Source: Lentihominibacter faecis | GTDB taxonomy: Bacteria; Bacillota; Clostridia; Peptostreptococcales; Anaerovoracaceae | DNA: 17,880 nucleotides | Direction of reading: 5' to 3' | NCBI RefSeq assembly: GCF_014306095.1 | Contig: NZ_JACRWC010000044.1 | Span: forward strand, 1 to 17,880 | Shown here: in pieces, positions 1 through 6,951 of the stretch | Position numbering within the stretch: the first letter of the stretch is position 1 | Layout: each line of letters starts with the position of its first letter | Notes under the pieces: generated by a model | What the model saw: only the letters and a program-made list of their open reading frames with translations | What the model was told of the DNA's origin: nothing | Databases searched by the model: none | Position numbers and translations under genes: made by a program

Positions 1-105
1 GAATATGCGAAACTGCTGTACGATCAGGCACTGCTTATCGAAGGATTGCCGATCGATGATCCGGTGGCATTCTCCAATGCAGTGTGCAAGCTGATGACAA
101 AATAA
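1..105 (+). CDS. htpG: Molecular chaperone HtpG (Hsp90), 3' end only
   Basis: The open frame enters from the left edge and ends at TAA 103-105, giving the last 34 residues of a protein. The segment [17 protein letters not shown] followed by a Phe-containing helix resembles the extreme C-terminal dimerisation domain of bacterial Hsp90 (E. coli HtpG has LLDQALLAERGTLEDP at the same place). HtpG is a cytosolic ATP-dependent chaperone that works as a dimer through this region. The ATPase and middle domains lie outside the window, so the identification rests on this short tail. A terminator hairpin follows 17 bases downstream, so this is probably the last gene of its transcript. Confidence 0.8.
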   Translation, partial: EYAKLLYDQALLIEGLPIDDPVAFSNAVCKLMTK

Positions 106-122
106 AAAGGATATGATACAAT
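94..122 (+). promoter_or_regulatory. Candidate sigma-A promoter for the formate/nitrite transporter
   Basis: ATGACA (94-99) and TACAAT (117-122) each match the -35 and -10 consensus at five of six bases and are separated by 17 bases. The -35 lies within the last codons of htpG. The predicted start, near 129, falls inside the htpG terminator hairpin, so the downstream mRNA would not carry the complete hairpin. Inferred from sequence only. Confidence 0.5.
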
Positions 123-153
123 AAACCCTGTATGAGCAATCGTGCAGGGTTTT
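123..153 (+). terminator. Rho-independent terminator after htpG
   Basis: AAACCCTG (123-130) pairs perfectly with CAGGGTTT (145-152), an 8-bp stem around a 14-base loop. The T-tract is short and interrupted (TTTT, CCTGA, TTTTT), so termination may be partial. Confidence 0.65.
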
Positions 154-243
154 CCTGATTTTTGGTGCAGCTGGCGGAAAGTCATGGTTTTAGACGCCTG
201 CAGATGGTGGAGTACGAGACTGGAGAAAAAAGAGGTAAGGAAT

Positions 244-1065
244 TTGAGTGCATTGACAACAGGTGAGATTTTAGAGAAGGTATCGGATTCGGGTATTGCA
301 AAGGCGGAGGGCAAGACTTTAAGGCTGCTGATCTGGGCGCTGCTGGCCGGGGCGTATATCGCATTCGGGGCGCAGGCTTCTCAGATGGTATCTTTCAATC
401 TGCTGGCGGATCCGGATAGTCTGGGCATGGGACGTTTAGTCTCTGCCGCAGTATTCCCGGTGGGTCTGATGATGGTGGTGCTCTGCGGTGCAGAACTGTT
501 TACAGGAAACTGTCTGATGATCATCGGCGTACTGGATCGGAAGATCCGAATCAGCGGGATGCTCCGCAACTGGGTCTTGGTGTATCTGGGAAATTTTCTG
601 GGAGCACTGCTGGTGGTGGCACTTATGAAGAGCACGGGAATTTGGGAAACAGGCAGCGGCCTTTTGGGAGCATCGGTGATCAAAACAGCGCAGGCCAAGG
701 TGCAGCTCAGCTTCGGACAGGCGTTTGTGCGCGGTATTTTATGTAACTGGCTGGTGTGCCTGGCAGTATGGATGTCCACGGGAGCACGGGAGACGGTGAG
801 CAAGATCTTTGCTATCTGGTTCTGCATCGGGCTTTTCGTGATTTCCGGCTTTGAACACAGCATTGCAAATATGTATTTTATCCCGGCGGGTATCGCAGCT
901 GCAGCGGACAGTGGTCTGGCACAGCTGGCCGGATGTGACGTGTCAGTTTTGACGGTCGGGAATTTTCTCATAAAAAATCTTCTGCCGGTGACCCTGGGCA
1001 ACATCCTGGGCGGTGGATTGTTCGTAGGCATGGTGTACTGGTTCACCGGCCGTAAATTGAAATAG
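244..1065 (+). CDS. Formate/nitrite transporter (FocA/NirC, FNT family)
   Basis: This is an integral membrane channel of the FNT family, which moves formate, nitrite or related small anions across the cytoplasmic membrane as a pentamer. Both family signatures are visible: CGAELFTGN (residues 81-89) and GILCNWLVCLAVW. The segment GFEHSIANMYF carries the conserved pore histidine (H205). Six hydrophobic helices fit the 273-residue length, which is usual for the family. I chose the TTG start at 244 because AGAGG (231-235) lies 8 bases upstream and the product then begins SALTTGEI, like other FNT N-termini. The frame stays open to GTG 142, and ATG 184 with a weaker GGCGGA is an alternative start. 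The substrate cannot be read from sequence; formate is a reasonable guess in a fermenting anaerobe, hence no gene symbol. polA starts 17 bases downstream. Confidence 0.9.
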   Translation: MSALTTGEILEKVSDSGIAKAEGKTLRLLIWALLAGAYIAFGAQASQMVSFNLLADPDSLGMGRLVSAAVFPVGLMMVVLCGAELFTGNCLMIIGVLDRKIRISGMLRNWVLVYLGNFLGALLVVALMKSTGIWETGSGLLGASVIKTAQAKVQLSFGQAFVRGILCNWLVCLAVWMSTGARETVSKIFAIWFCIGLFVISGFEHSIANMYFIPAGIAAAADSGLAQLAGCDVSVLTVGNFLIKNLLPVTLGNILGGGLFVGMVYWFTGRKLK

Positions 1066-1082
1066 AAAGTACAGGTGAAGGT

Positions 1083-3749
1083 ATGGAGAGGATCGCGATC
1101 ATAGATGGGAACAGCCTGATAAACCGGGCGTATTATGCGATGCGAAATCCCATGATCACAAAGGACGGGATTTTTACCCAGGGGATCTTCGGATTTCTCA
1201 ACATGATGGAAAAAATAAAGAAGGATTACGAACCGGCGTACATGGTGATCGCATTCGATCTGAAGGCGCCGACCTTCCGTCACAAGGCATATGAAGGATA
1301 CAAGGCGGGCAGAAAGAAAATGCCGCCGGAGCTGGCCATGGAGGTGCCGATCTTAAAGGATATTCTGCGAGCGATGAATATCAAGCAGGTGGAACTGGAG
1401 GGCTTTGAGGCGGATGATCTGATCGGGACGATCGCGAAAGAGGCGGAGTCCTGCGGTATGGAACCGCTCATCATCACAGGCGATAAAGACGAGCTGCAGC
1501 TGGCGACAGATATCACGAAGATCATCCTGACGCGCAAGGGGGTTTCAGAGTTCGATCTGTACGACCGGCAGGCCATGATGGACAAGTACGGCTTCACGCC
1601 GACTCAGTTCATAGACTTTAAAGGGCTGATGGGCGACCAGTCGGATAATATCCCGGGCATTCCGGGCGTGGGAGAAAAGACAGCCACCAAGTTGATTTTA
1701 GAATATGGAAGCGTGGAGAACCTCATCGCAAATGTCGATAACGTAAAGCCAAAAGGCGTGAAAGCCAAGGTGGAAGAACATGCACAGCTTGCCATGATGA
1801 GCAAGCGCCTGGCTACCATCAACACCCAGGTGCCGATGGATATCGATTTTGCAGAATACAAGCTGACGGAGCCGGATTATGACGCATTGATAGAGCTTTA
1901 TTCCAGACTGGAATTCAATCGTTTCCTGAAAAAATTAAACGTTCAGAGAAGCGGTGGTACGGGATCCGGAGATCCTGCTGCAAAGCCTCTGGCGGTGGAC
2001 GCTGAGAAGCTTGAAAAAGTCTGCGTCCGGGAGGACAGTCAGCTGGCGGAGCTGACTTTGCAGGGCAAAACCGCCATCAAAGTCTTTGGAGATCACAATC
2101 ACCTGGACGTGCCGCAGATCGAAGGCGTTGCCGCTGTCAACGGAGACACGTATTACTATTTTGACTGCAGGAACCTGACTGGATTTTTTGACTGGCTGGC
2201 CGAGCAGGAGATCTCTTTCGCAGGTCACAGCCTGAAGGACGATTATTATATGCTGCTTTGTCATGGTATGACGAAGTTTGAAACGGCATTCGATACAGAA
2301 GTAGCGCAGTACGTGCTGGATTCCAGCCGCAGTAATTACAGCCTTTCGGCGCTGTCCAACGAATACCTGCATCAGAGCCTCAGAGACGAAAAGGAATTCT
2401 TTGAGGAAAACGGACAGGTAGATCTCTTCACCGATCCGACGGAACAATATATGACCTATGGATGTGAAGTCTGTGGGGCGATCCTCAACTTGGCAGAGGC
2501 ACAGAAGGCTCAGATCGCGGATCAGAAGCTGGAAACAGTCCTGTATGAGGCAGAACTGCCATTGGTGGAAGTCATGGCTTCTATGGAGCATGAGGGCTTC
2601 CGGACGGACAAAAAAATACTGGAAGGATTCGGTGTGGTCCTGGCGGAGCAGATCGGAGAGCTGACGAAGCAGATCTACGGACTGGCAGGAGAAGAATTCA
2701 ACATCAATTCGCCGCTGCAGCTGGGCAATATCCTGTTTGAAAAGCTGGGGCTGCCTGCAGGCAAGAAGACGAAGCGGGGATATTCAACGAGTGCGGACAT
2801 TCTGGAAAAGCTGATGGACAAGCATCCTATCATTCCTTTGATCTTAGAATACCGGACCGTTTCCAAGCTGAAAAGCACCTATGTGGACGGTCTGATCCCG
2901 CTCATAAGCAGCACGGACGGCAAGGTGCACGCTCATTTTAACCAGACGGTCACGACCACGGGCAGGATCAGCTGTACAGAGCCGAATCTGCAGAACATCC
3001 CGATCCGTCAGGAGATGGGCCGGAAACTGAGGAAAGCATTCATCCCGGAAGAAAACTGTGTACTGGTGGGAGCTGACTATTCTCAGATCGAGCTGCGTGT
3101 GCTGGCGCATATGTCCGGTGATGATGCTTTGATCGAGTCCTTCAACAACGGAGAAGATATCCACAGAGCTACAGCAGCGCGCGTACTGGGCATTCCGGAA
3201 GACAAGATCACGCTGGAAGAGCGAAGCAGAGCCAAGGCTGTCAATTTTGGCGTTATCTACGGCATGAGCGCTTTTGGTCTTTCGTCGGAGCTTCGCATCA
3301 CGAGAAAGGATGCGGACGAATATATCAAGGCATATTTTGCAAAGCATGCTGCTGTCAAGGAATTCATGGATGAGCAGGTGAAATTCTGCAAAGCAAACGG
3401 CTACGTTTCGACGCTGCTTGGCAGGAAGCGATTCATCAAAGAGATCAACGCTTCCGCCTATATGGTCAAGCAGGTAGGCGAACGGCTTGCCATGAATACG
3501 CCGATCCAGGGAAGTGCGGCTGATATTATCAAGCTTGCCATGATCAAGGTGTTCCGGGCACTCCGTGATCAGGGGCTTAGATCAAGGCTGATCCTGCAGG
3601 TGCACGATGAGCTGATCATCAATACTCGTGAAGAAGAAAAGGAACAGGTGGAAAAACTGCTGACGGAGAACATGGAATCCGCCTATGAACTGGCAGTGAA
3701 ATTAAAGGCGGACCTCAACGAGGGCGAAAGCTGGTATGAGTTGAAGTAG
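1083..3749 (+). CDS. polA: DNA polymerase I
   Basis: The enzyme fills gaps and removes RNA primers in replication and repair. The 888-residue length is normal for the family. Residues 1-290 are the 5'-3' nuclease: DGNSLINRAYYA, GFEADDLIG, ITGDKDEL, and the helix-hairpin-helix GDQSDNIPGIPGVGEKTA. Residues about 300-480 are the 3'-5' exonuclease fold. Its DxE motif reads D361-C-R363 and its YxxxD motif reads YMTYG, so two metal ligands are gone and proofreading is probably lost, as in Bacillus-type PolA. The polymerase domain is intact: motif A DYSQIELRV (D665), motif B RSRAKAVNFGVIYG, motif C VHDE (D842-E843). ATG 1083 follows AGGTGAAGG closely. The gene sits 17 bases after the transporter and 24 bases before coaE, suggesting one operon; a polA-coaE neighbourhood is common in Firmicutes. 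Confidence 0.97.
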   Translation: MERIAIIDGNSLINRAYYAMRNPMITKDGIFTQGIFGFLNMMEKIKKDYEPAYMVIAFDLKAPTFRHKAYEGYKAGRKKMPPELAMEVPILKDILRAMNIKQVELEGFEADDLIGTIAKEAESCGMEPLIITGDKDELQLATDITKIILTRKGVSEFDLYDRQAMMDKYGFTPTQFIDFKGLMGDQSDNIPGIPGVGEKTATKLILEYGSVENLIANVDNVKPKGVKAKVEEHAQLAMMSKRLATINTQVPMDIDFAEYKLTEPDYDALIELYSRLEFNRFLKKLNVQRSGGTGSGDPAAKPLAVDAEKLEKVCVREDSQLAELTLQGKTAIKVFGDHNHLDVPQIEGVAAVNGDTYYYFDCRNLTGFFDWLAEQEISFAGHSLKDDYYMLLCHGMTKFETAFDTEVAQYVLDSSRSNYSLSALSNEYLHQSLRDEKEFFEENGQVDLFTDPTEQYMTYGCEVCGAILNLAEAQKAQIADQKLETVLYEAELPLVEVMASMEHEGFRTDKKILEGFGVVLAEQIGELTKQIYGLAGEEFNINSPLQLGNILFEKLGLPAGKKTKRGYSTSADILEKLMDKHPIIPLILEYRTVSKLKSTYVDGLIPLISSTDGKVHAHFNQTVTTTGRISCTEPNLQNIPIRQEMGRKLRKAFIPEENCVLVGADYSQIELRVLAHMSGDDALIESFNNGEDIHRATAARVLGIPEDKITLEERSRAKAVNFGVIYGMSAFGLSSELRITRKDADEYIKAYFAKHAAVKEFMDEQVKFCKANGYVSTLLGRKRFIKEINASAYMVKQVGERLAMNTPIQGSAADIIKLAMIKVFRALRDQGLRSRLILQVHDELIINTREEEKEQVEKLLTENMESAYELAVKLKADLNEGESWYELK

Positions 3750-3773
3750 GAAACATGAACGGTAGAGAAGGAC

Positions 3774-4496
3774 ATGAAGATGCATGAGGACAGGAACGGA
3801 CAGGACAGAAAAAACAGGATCCCGGTGATCGGGCTGACCGGCGGGATCGGTACAGGAAAATCCACCGTAGCAGAATATTTGAAAAAAGGCAATTACGCCC
3901 ATGTGGATGCGGATCAGATCGGACGCGATCTGACGGCAGACGGCAGTGAGCTTCTGCCGGTGCTGGATCAGGTGTTTGGTCCGGCAGGAGAGCTGGGAGA
4001 ACCGGGAAAACCGATTTTGCGGGAAGATGGCTCACTTGATCGCAAAGCGCTGGGTGCCATCGCTTTTTCGGCACAGGAAAAGAAAGAAAAGCTGGATGAG
4101 ATCATGCTGAAACATATCATCGAGGAAGTGGACAGACAAGTGGCTGCCTATCAGGCTGCGGAATGCGGCGAGCCTGTGGATCCCGGGGATCGGGAGAGAG
4201 TCGAGTCTGCAAAGGTCCCGATCCCGGGGATCCTTATCGATGCGCCGCTGCTTTTTGAAGCAGGGCTTGCGGACAGGTGCGACCGGATACTTTTAGTGAC
4301 GGCGGATCTGGATGCGAGGATCCGGCGCGTGTGCGCGCGGGATCAGGTTTCAGAGCAGGCGGTGCGTGATCGGATCAGCTGCCAGATGAGCGAAGAAGAG
4401 AAGAAAAAAAGATCGGATCTTATCGTAGATAATTCGGGAACGAGAGAAGAACTGGAGAAACAGCTGAAGTCTCTTTTGTTTTCGGATCCGTTTTAG
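3774..4496 (+). CDS. coaE: Dephospho-CoA kinase
   Basis: CoaE phosphorylates the 3' hydroxyl of dephospho-CoA with ATP, the last step of coenzyme A synthesis. The P-loop GGIGTGKST (K29) is followed by HVDADQIGRDL, the acceptor-binding segment, and by IDAPLLFEAGL and RDRISCQMS, all typical of the family. At 240 residues it is longer than the usual 200 or so. The extra length comes from a 17-residue polar N-terminus and an insertion around residues 122-145 just before the IDAPLLFE strand. That insertion is encoded by a striking inverted repeat (4178-4233). The start could be ATG 3774 or ATG 3780; GAGAAGG lies just upstream of the first. The gene lies 24 bases after polA. It is followed by a hairpin and then a separate tRNA promoter, so it is probably the last gene of the transporter-polA-coaE unit. 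Confidence 0.95.
   Translation: MKMHEDRNGQDRKNRIPVIGLTGGIGTGKSTVAEYLKKGNYAHVDADQIGRDLTADGSELLPVLDQVFGPAGELGEPGKPILREDGSLDRKALGAIAFSAQEKKEKLDEIMLKHIIEEVDRQVAAYQAAECGEPVDPGDRERVESAKVPIPGILIDAPLLFEAGLADRCDRILLVTADLDARIRRVCARDQVSEQAVRDRISCQMSEEEKKKRSDLIVDNSGTREELEKQLKSLLFSDPF
4178..4233. repeat. 18-bp near-perfect inverted repeat inside coaE
   Basis: The arms GGATCCCGGGGATCGGGA (4178-4195) and TCCCGATCCCGGGGATCC (4216-4233) are complementary at 17 of 18 positions around a 20-base loop. The only mismatch is G-G at the eighth pair. The element lies within coding sequence for a part of CoaE that looks inserted relative to shorter homologues. Confidence 0.85.
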
Positions 4497-4504
4497 GAAA
4501 GCAA

Positions 4505-4547
4505 CCTGTTTTGTGGGGATTTTTTTGTAATTTTTCCGCAAAACAGG
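4505..4547. other. Long hairpin after coaE, possible transcript 3' end
   Basis: CCTGTTTTGTGG (4505-4516) pairs with CCGCAAAACAGG (4536-4547) over 12 bp including one G-U. The T-runs lie in the loop rather than after the stem, so this is not a textbook intrinsic terminator. It may protect the coaE mRNA end or act as a weak or processed terminator. Confidence 0.45.
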
Positions 4548-4558
4548 GAAATATATCA

Positions 4559-4587
4559 TTGACAAATGGGATGGAAATCCGTACAAT
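4559..4587 (+). promoter_or_regulatory. Promoter of tRNA-Leu(GAG)
   Basis: A consensus -35 TTGACA (4559-4564) is separated by 17 bases from the near-consensus -10 TACAAT (4582-4587). Transcription should begin near 4594, about 35 bases before the tRNA. Confidence 0.8.
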
Positions 4588-4628
4588 AGAGTGGTACTGA
4601 TTTTTCAGTATAAATCAATTCAATATAT

Positions 4629-4711
4629 GCGGCCTTGGCGGAATAGGCAGACGCGCACGTTTGAGGGGCGTGTGGGAGACCGTACCGGTTCAAGTCCGGT
4701 AGGCCGCACCA
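4629..4711 (+). tRNA. tRNA-Leu, anticodon GAG
   Basis: The 7-bp acceptor stem GCGGCCT (4629-4635) pairs with AGGCCGC (4701-4707), followed by discriminator A and an encoded CCA (4709-4711). The anticodon stem CACGT/GCGTG encloses the loop TTGAGGG, giving anticodon GAG, which reads CUC and CUU. The T arm is ACCGG-TTCAAGT-CCGGT. The long variable arm with a GG-GAGA-CC hairpin is expected of a class II leucine tRNA. It has its own promoter and terminator. Confidence 0.97.
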
Positions 4712-4717
4712 TTTTGA

Positions 4718-4750
4718 AATGCTGGAATCGATTGACTCCGGCATTTTTTT
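4718..4750 (+). terminator. Rho-independent terminator of tRNA-Leu(GAG)
   Basis: AATGCTGGA (4718-4726) pairs with TCCGGCATT (4737-4745) over 9 bp with one G-U, followed by an unbroken T-tract to 4750. Confidence 0.85.
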
Positions 4751-4758
4751 ATAACGTG

Positions 4759-4783
4759 AGACATATCTTCTGAGGATGTGTCT
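4759..4783 (+). promoter_or_regulatory. Small hairpin in the leader of the DUF2974 gene
   Basis: AGACATATC (4759-4767) pairs with GATGTGTCT (4775-4783), nine pairs including one G-U, around a 7-base loop. There is no T-tract, and the stem ends about 17 bases before the Shine-Dalgarno sequence. It may stabilise the 5' leader; no function can be assigned. Confidence 0.3.
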
Positions 4784-4811
4784 GTAGTTTCAAAGAACAG
4801 AGGAGATGGCC

Positions 4812-5990
4812 ATGAACAACATCGTATCCTATGCGAAAGAACATATGGAGAGTTTTGATGTGAGACCGCTGAACCGGGTGGACAGTCTGATCCTTTCGGA
4901 ACTGTCGTATTTTCAGCTGCCTCAGGAACTTTCTAAAGCCAGAGGCTGGAGAGGCGTGCGCCTTGCGGAATTGTTCCGGGCAGAGTGCTTTGAGCAGATG
5001 TTTGACGGCGTATGGGACGGAGAAAGCTGCCGGCAGCTCCTGACGGCACTGTCAGCAAGTCCCAGGTTTCGTGATATTCATGTTATGGGATACCGGGAGC
5101 AGAGCAATGTTGCCGATGAAAAACAGTTTGCGGCCGTTACGTTTCGCCTTTCGAAGAGGCTGTTTTACGTGGCGTTCCGCGGGACGGACGCAACGCCGGT
5201 CGGCTGGAAAGAGGATTTCAACATGGCGTTCCAGTATCCTGTGCCGTCGCAGGAAGCGGCAGCTGCTTATCTGAACGAGGCGGCGTTTCACTGCCGTGGA
5301 AGGCTTCTTGCAGGCGGCCACTCAAAAGGTGGTAATCTGGCAGTCTATGCGGCTGCGAATTGCGGGAAAAGGGCGCGAAAGAGGATAGAGAAGATCTATT
5401 CCCATGATGGTCCTGGATTTGCGCAGGAGGTGCTTGAGAGCGATTTGTTTCAGGCTGTTTTGACGCGGATCGAAAAAACGGTGCCACAGTCTTCGCTGAT
5501 CGGAATGCTTTTTGAAAATCAGGAGGACTTCACGATAGTCAAAAGCAGGGGAATCGGTCTTCTGCAGCATGACCCGTATTCCTGGGTGGTGGAGGACGGA
5601 GATTTCACTTATCCGGATCGTTTGACGGCAGATGCCAGGTATCTGGACCGGACGCTGAATCAGTGGATAAGATCCCTTTCTCAGGAGGATCGGGAACGGT
5701 TCGTTGACGGGCTGTATGATCTGATCGAGGAAAACGGCATAAAATCGTTTACGGAGATCCGTGATGACTGGAGAAAGAACATCCCGGCACTGGTTCATTC
5801 CGTGACACATATGGATGAGGATACGAAGGAATTCATGCAGCGCAGTTTAAAGGAACTGGCAGCCATGAGTTTTCAGAATATAACGGGGATATTTCGGGGA
5901 AAAAGAGGAGAAGAAACAGGAGTCAGACGAGGAGCGGAAAAAATAACAGAGCATGAGAGAAAACAGGAGTCAAAACAGGGGGACAAATAA
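4812..5990 (+). CDS. DUF2974 (Mbeg1-like) alpha/beta-hydrolase-fold protein
   Basis: The protein resembles the DUF2974 family, common in Firmicutes and built like a lipase. Visible marks are FRGTD (oxyanion region), a GxSxG-like nucleophile elbow GGHSKGGN with the putative catalytic serine at S171, SHDGPGF (D199) and QHDPYSW (H253), which could complete a triad. There is no signal peptide, so it is probably cytosolic. The substrate is unknown; family members are poorly characterised. The last 40 residues are charged and look disordered. I prefer ATG 4812 to ATG 4806 because AGGAG (4801-4805) abuts the first ATG but is 6 bases from the second; the product is then 392 residues. The 3' end overlaps the GH25 gene by 38 bases, implying translational coupling. 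No convincing promoter was seen after the upstream tRNA terminator. Confidence 0.75.
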   Translation: MNNIVSYAKEHMESFDVRPLNRVDSLILSELSYFQLPQELSKARGWRGVRLAELFRAECFEQMFDGVWDGESCRQLLTALSASPRFRDIHVMGYREQSNVADEKQFAAVTFRLSKRLFYVAFRGTDATPVGWKEDFNMAFQYPVPSQEAAAAYLNEAAFHCRGRLLAGGHSKGGNLAVYAAANCGKRARKRIEKIYSHDGPGFAQEVLESDLFQAVLTRIEKTVPQSSLIGMLFENQEDFTIVKSRGIGLLQHDPYSWVVEDGDFTYPDRLTADARYLDRTLNQWIRSLSQEDRERFVDGLYDLIEENGIKSFTEIRDDWRKNIPALVHSVTHMDEDTKEFMQRSLKELAAMSFQNITGIFRGKRGEETGVRRGAEKITEHERKQESKQGDK

Positions 5991-6900
5991 AAAACGGTCT
6001 GCCGGACCGGGGAATTCTAAGCAGACCGGTCGCTTGAAAAGAACCGCCGGAGGGTGGCAGAGTCGAACGTCTGCGTCCGCAGGGCGCAGGAGCGGTCGCG
6101 GCGCCGGTGGGCGCGTCAGCCGCAGCAGGAGTGCACGCCCGCAGGGAGGCGGCAGCCTTTGCAGAAAGAAAAAGGGATTCTTGATTTTTTTAGGGATCCT
6201 GGCGATTGTTGTGGCAGGTGGTCTGATACAAAATCTGTTTTTGTATCGGGCGGAGTCGCAGGTGGATCCGAACGAACCGTACCCGGTGAAGGGGGTCGAT
6301 GTGTCGGAACATCAGAAGGATATCGACTGGAAGGGGCTGGCGTCAGAGGACATCAGTTTTGCGTTTATCAAGGCGACGGAGGGGAGTTCGTATGTGGATA
6401 AGCGGTTTGAGGAGAACTGGAAGCATGCGAATCGGACGGATCTGAAGGTCGGTGCGTACCATTTTATGAGTTATGATACGCCGGGAAAGTCGCAGGCGAA
6501 GAATTTTATCAAGCAGGTGCACTGGCGTTTCGGGATGCTGCCGCCGGTGGTCGATGTTGAGTTTTACGGGGACTACATCAGTTCTCATCCCAAGAAAAGT
6601 CAGATGTATGATGTTCTGGATGTGATCCTGGATGAATTTGAGGCGAAGTACGGTCGCAGGCCGATCATTTATACTAATACATATATTTACAAGAATTATA
6701 TTTCCGGCAGGTACGATGATTATCCGATCTGGATCAGCGATCCTGGTCTTTCGGAGAAGCTTCCGGATGGGCGTGAGTGGACGTTCTGCCAGTACACGTT
6801 CAAGGCGAAGTCAAAGTACATCGCGGATGGGGAAAAATACGTGGATATGAATGTGTTCAACGGAAGCCGGTGGGAGTTCCGGCAATACGACGGAAAGTAG
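5953..6900 (+). CDS. Membrane-anchored GH25 lysozyme (muramidase)
   Basis: GH25 enzymes cut the MurNAc-GlcNAc bond of peptidoglycan. Residues 1-74 form a very basic Arg/Gly/Ser-rich stretch. Residues 75-97 form one transmembrane helix, so the enzyme should be a type II protein with a cytosolic tail and an external catalytic domain. The GH25 core runs from GVDVSEHQ (D116) through AFIKATEG, GAYHFMSY, and the catalytic DxE pair D201-E203 in PPVVDVEF, to IYTN, PIWIS and DMNVF (D298). All expected acidic residues are present, so it is probably active, in cell-wall remodelling rather than phage lysis, as no holin or phage genes are near. ATG 5953 has only a weak upstream purine run and lies inside the DUF2974 gene, so translation is probably coupled. 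The RND gene starts 51 bases later. Confidence 0.9.
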   Translation: MRENRSQNRGTNKKRSAGPGNSKQTGRLKRTAGGWQSRTSASAGRRSGRGAGGRVSRSRSARPQGGGSLCRKKKGFLIFLGILAIVVAGGLIQNLFLYRAESQVDPNEPYPVKGVDVSEHQKDIDWKGLASEDISFAFIKATEGSSYVDKRFEENWKHANRTDLKVGAYHFMSYDTPGKSQAKNFIKQVHWRFGMLPPVVDVEFYGDYISSHPKKSQMYDVLDVILDEFEAKYGRRPIIYTNTYIYKNYISGRYDDYPIWISDPGLSEKLPDGREWTFCQYTFKAKSKYIADGEKYVDMNVFNGSRWEFRQYDGK

Positions 6901-6951
6901 AAGTGTCCTGAGGGATGCGTCAGATCAGCACAGGAAAGACAGGAGGAGTCA

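Noticed and set aside
381..1283. Reverse-strand 300-codon ORF opposite the FNT gene and polA start
   Set aside because: It spans the junction of two recognisable plus-strand genes, and its composition is that of an antisense shadow.
4629..4711. tRNA genes as integration sites for a mobile element
   Set aside because: No integrase, no repeat of the tRNA 3' end and no phage or plasmid genes were found near either tRNA.
4806..4811. ATG 4806 as start of the DUF2974 protein
   Set aside because: The AGGAG Shine-Dalgarno sequence abuts this ATG with no spacing, whereas ATG 4812 has normal spacing.
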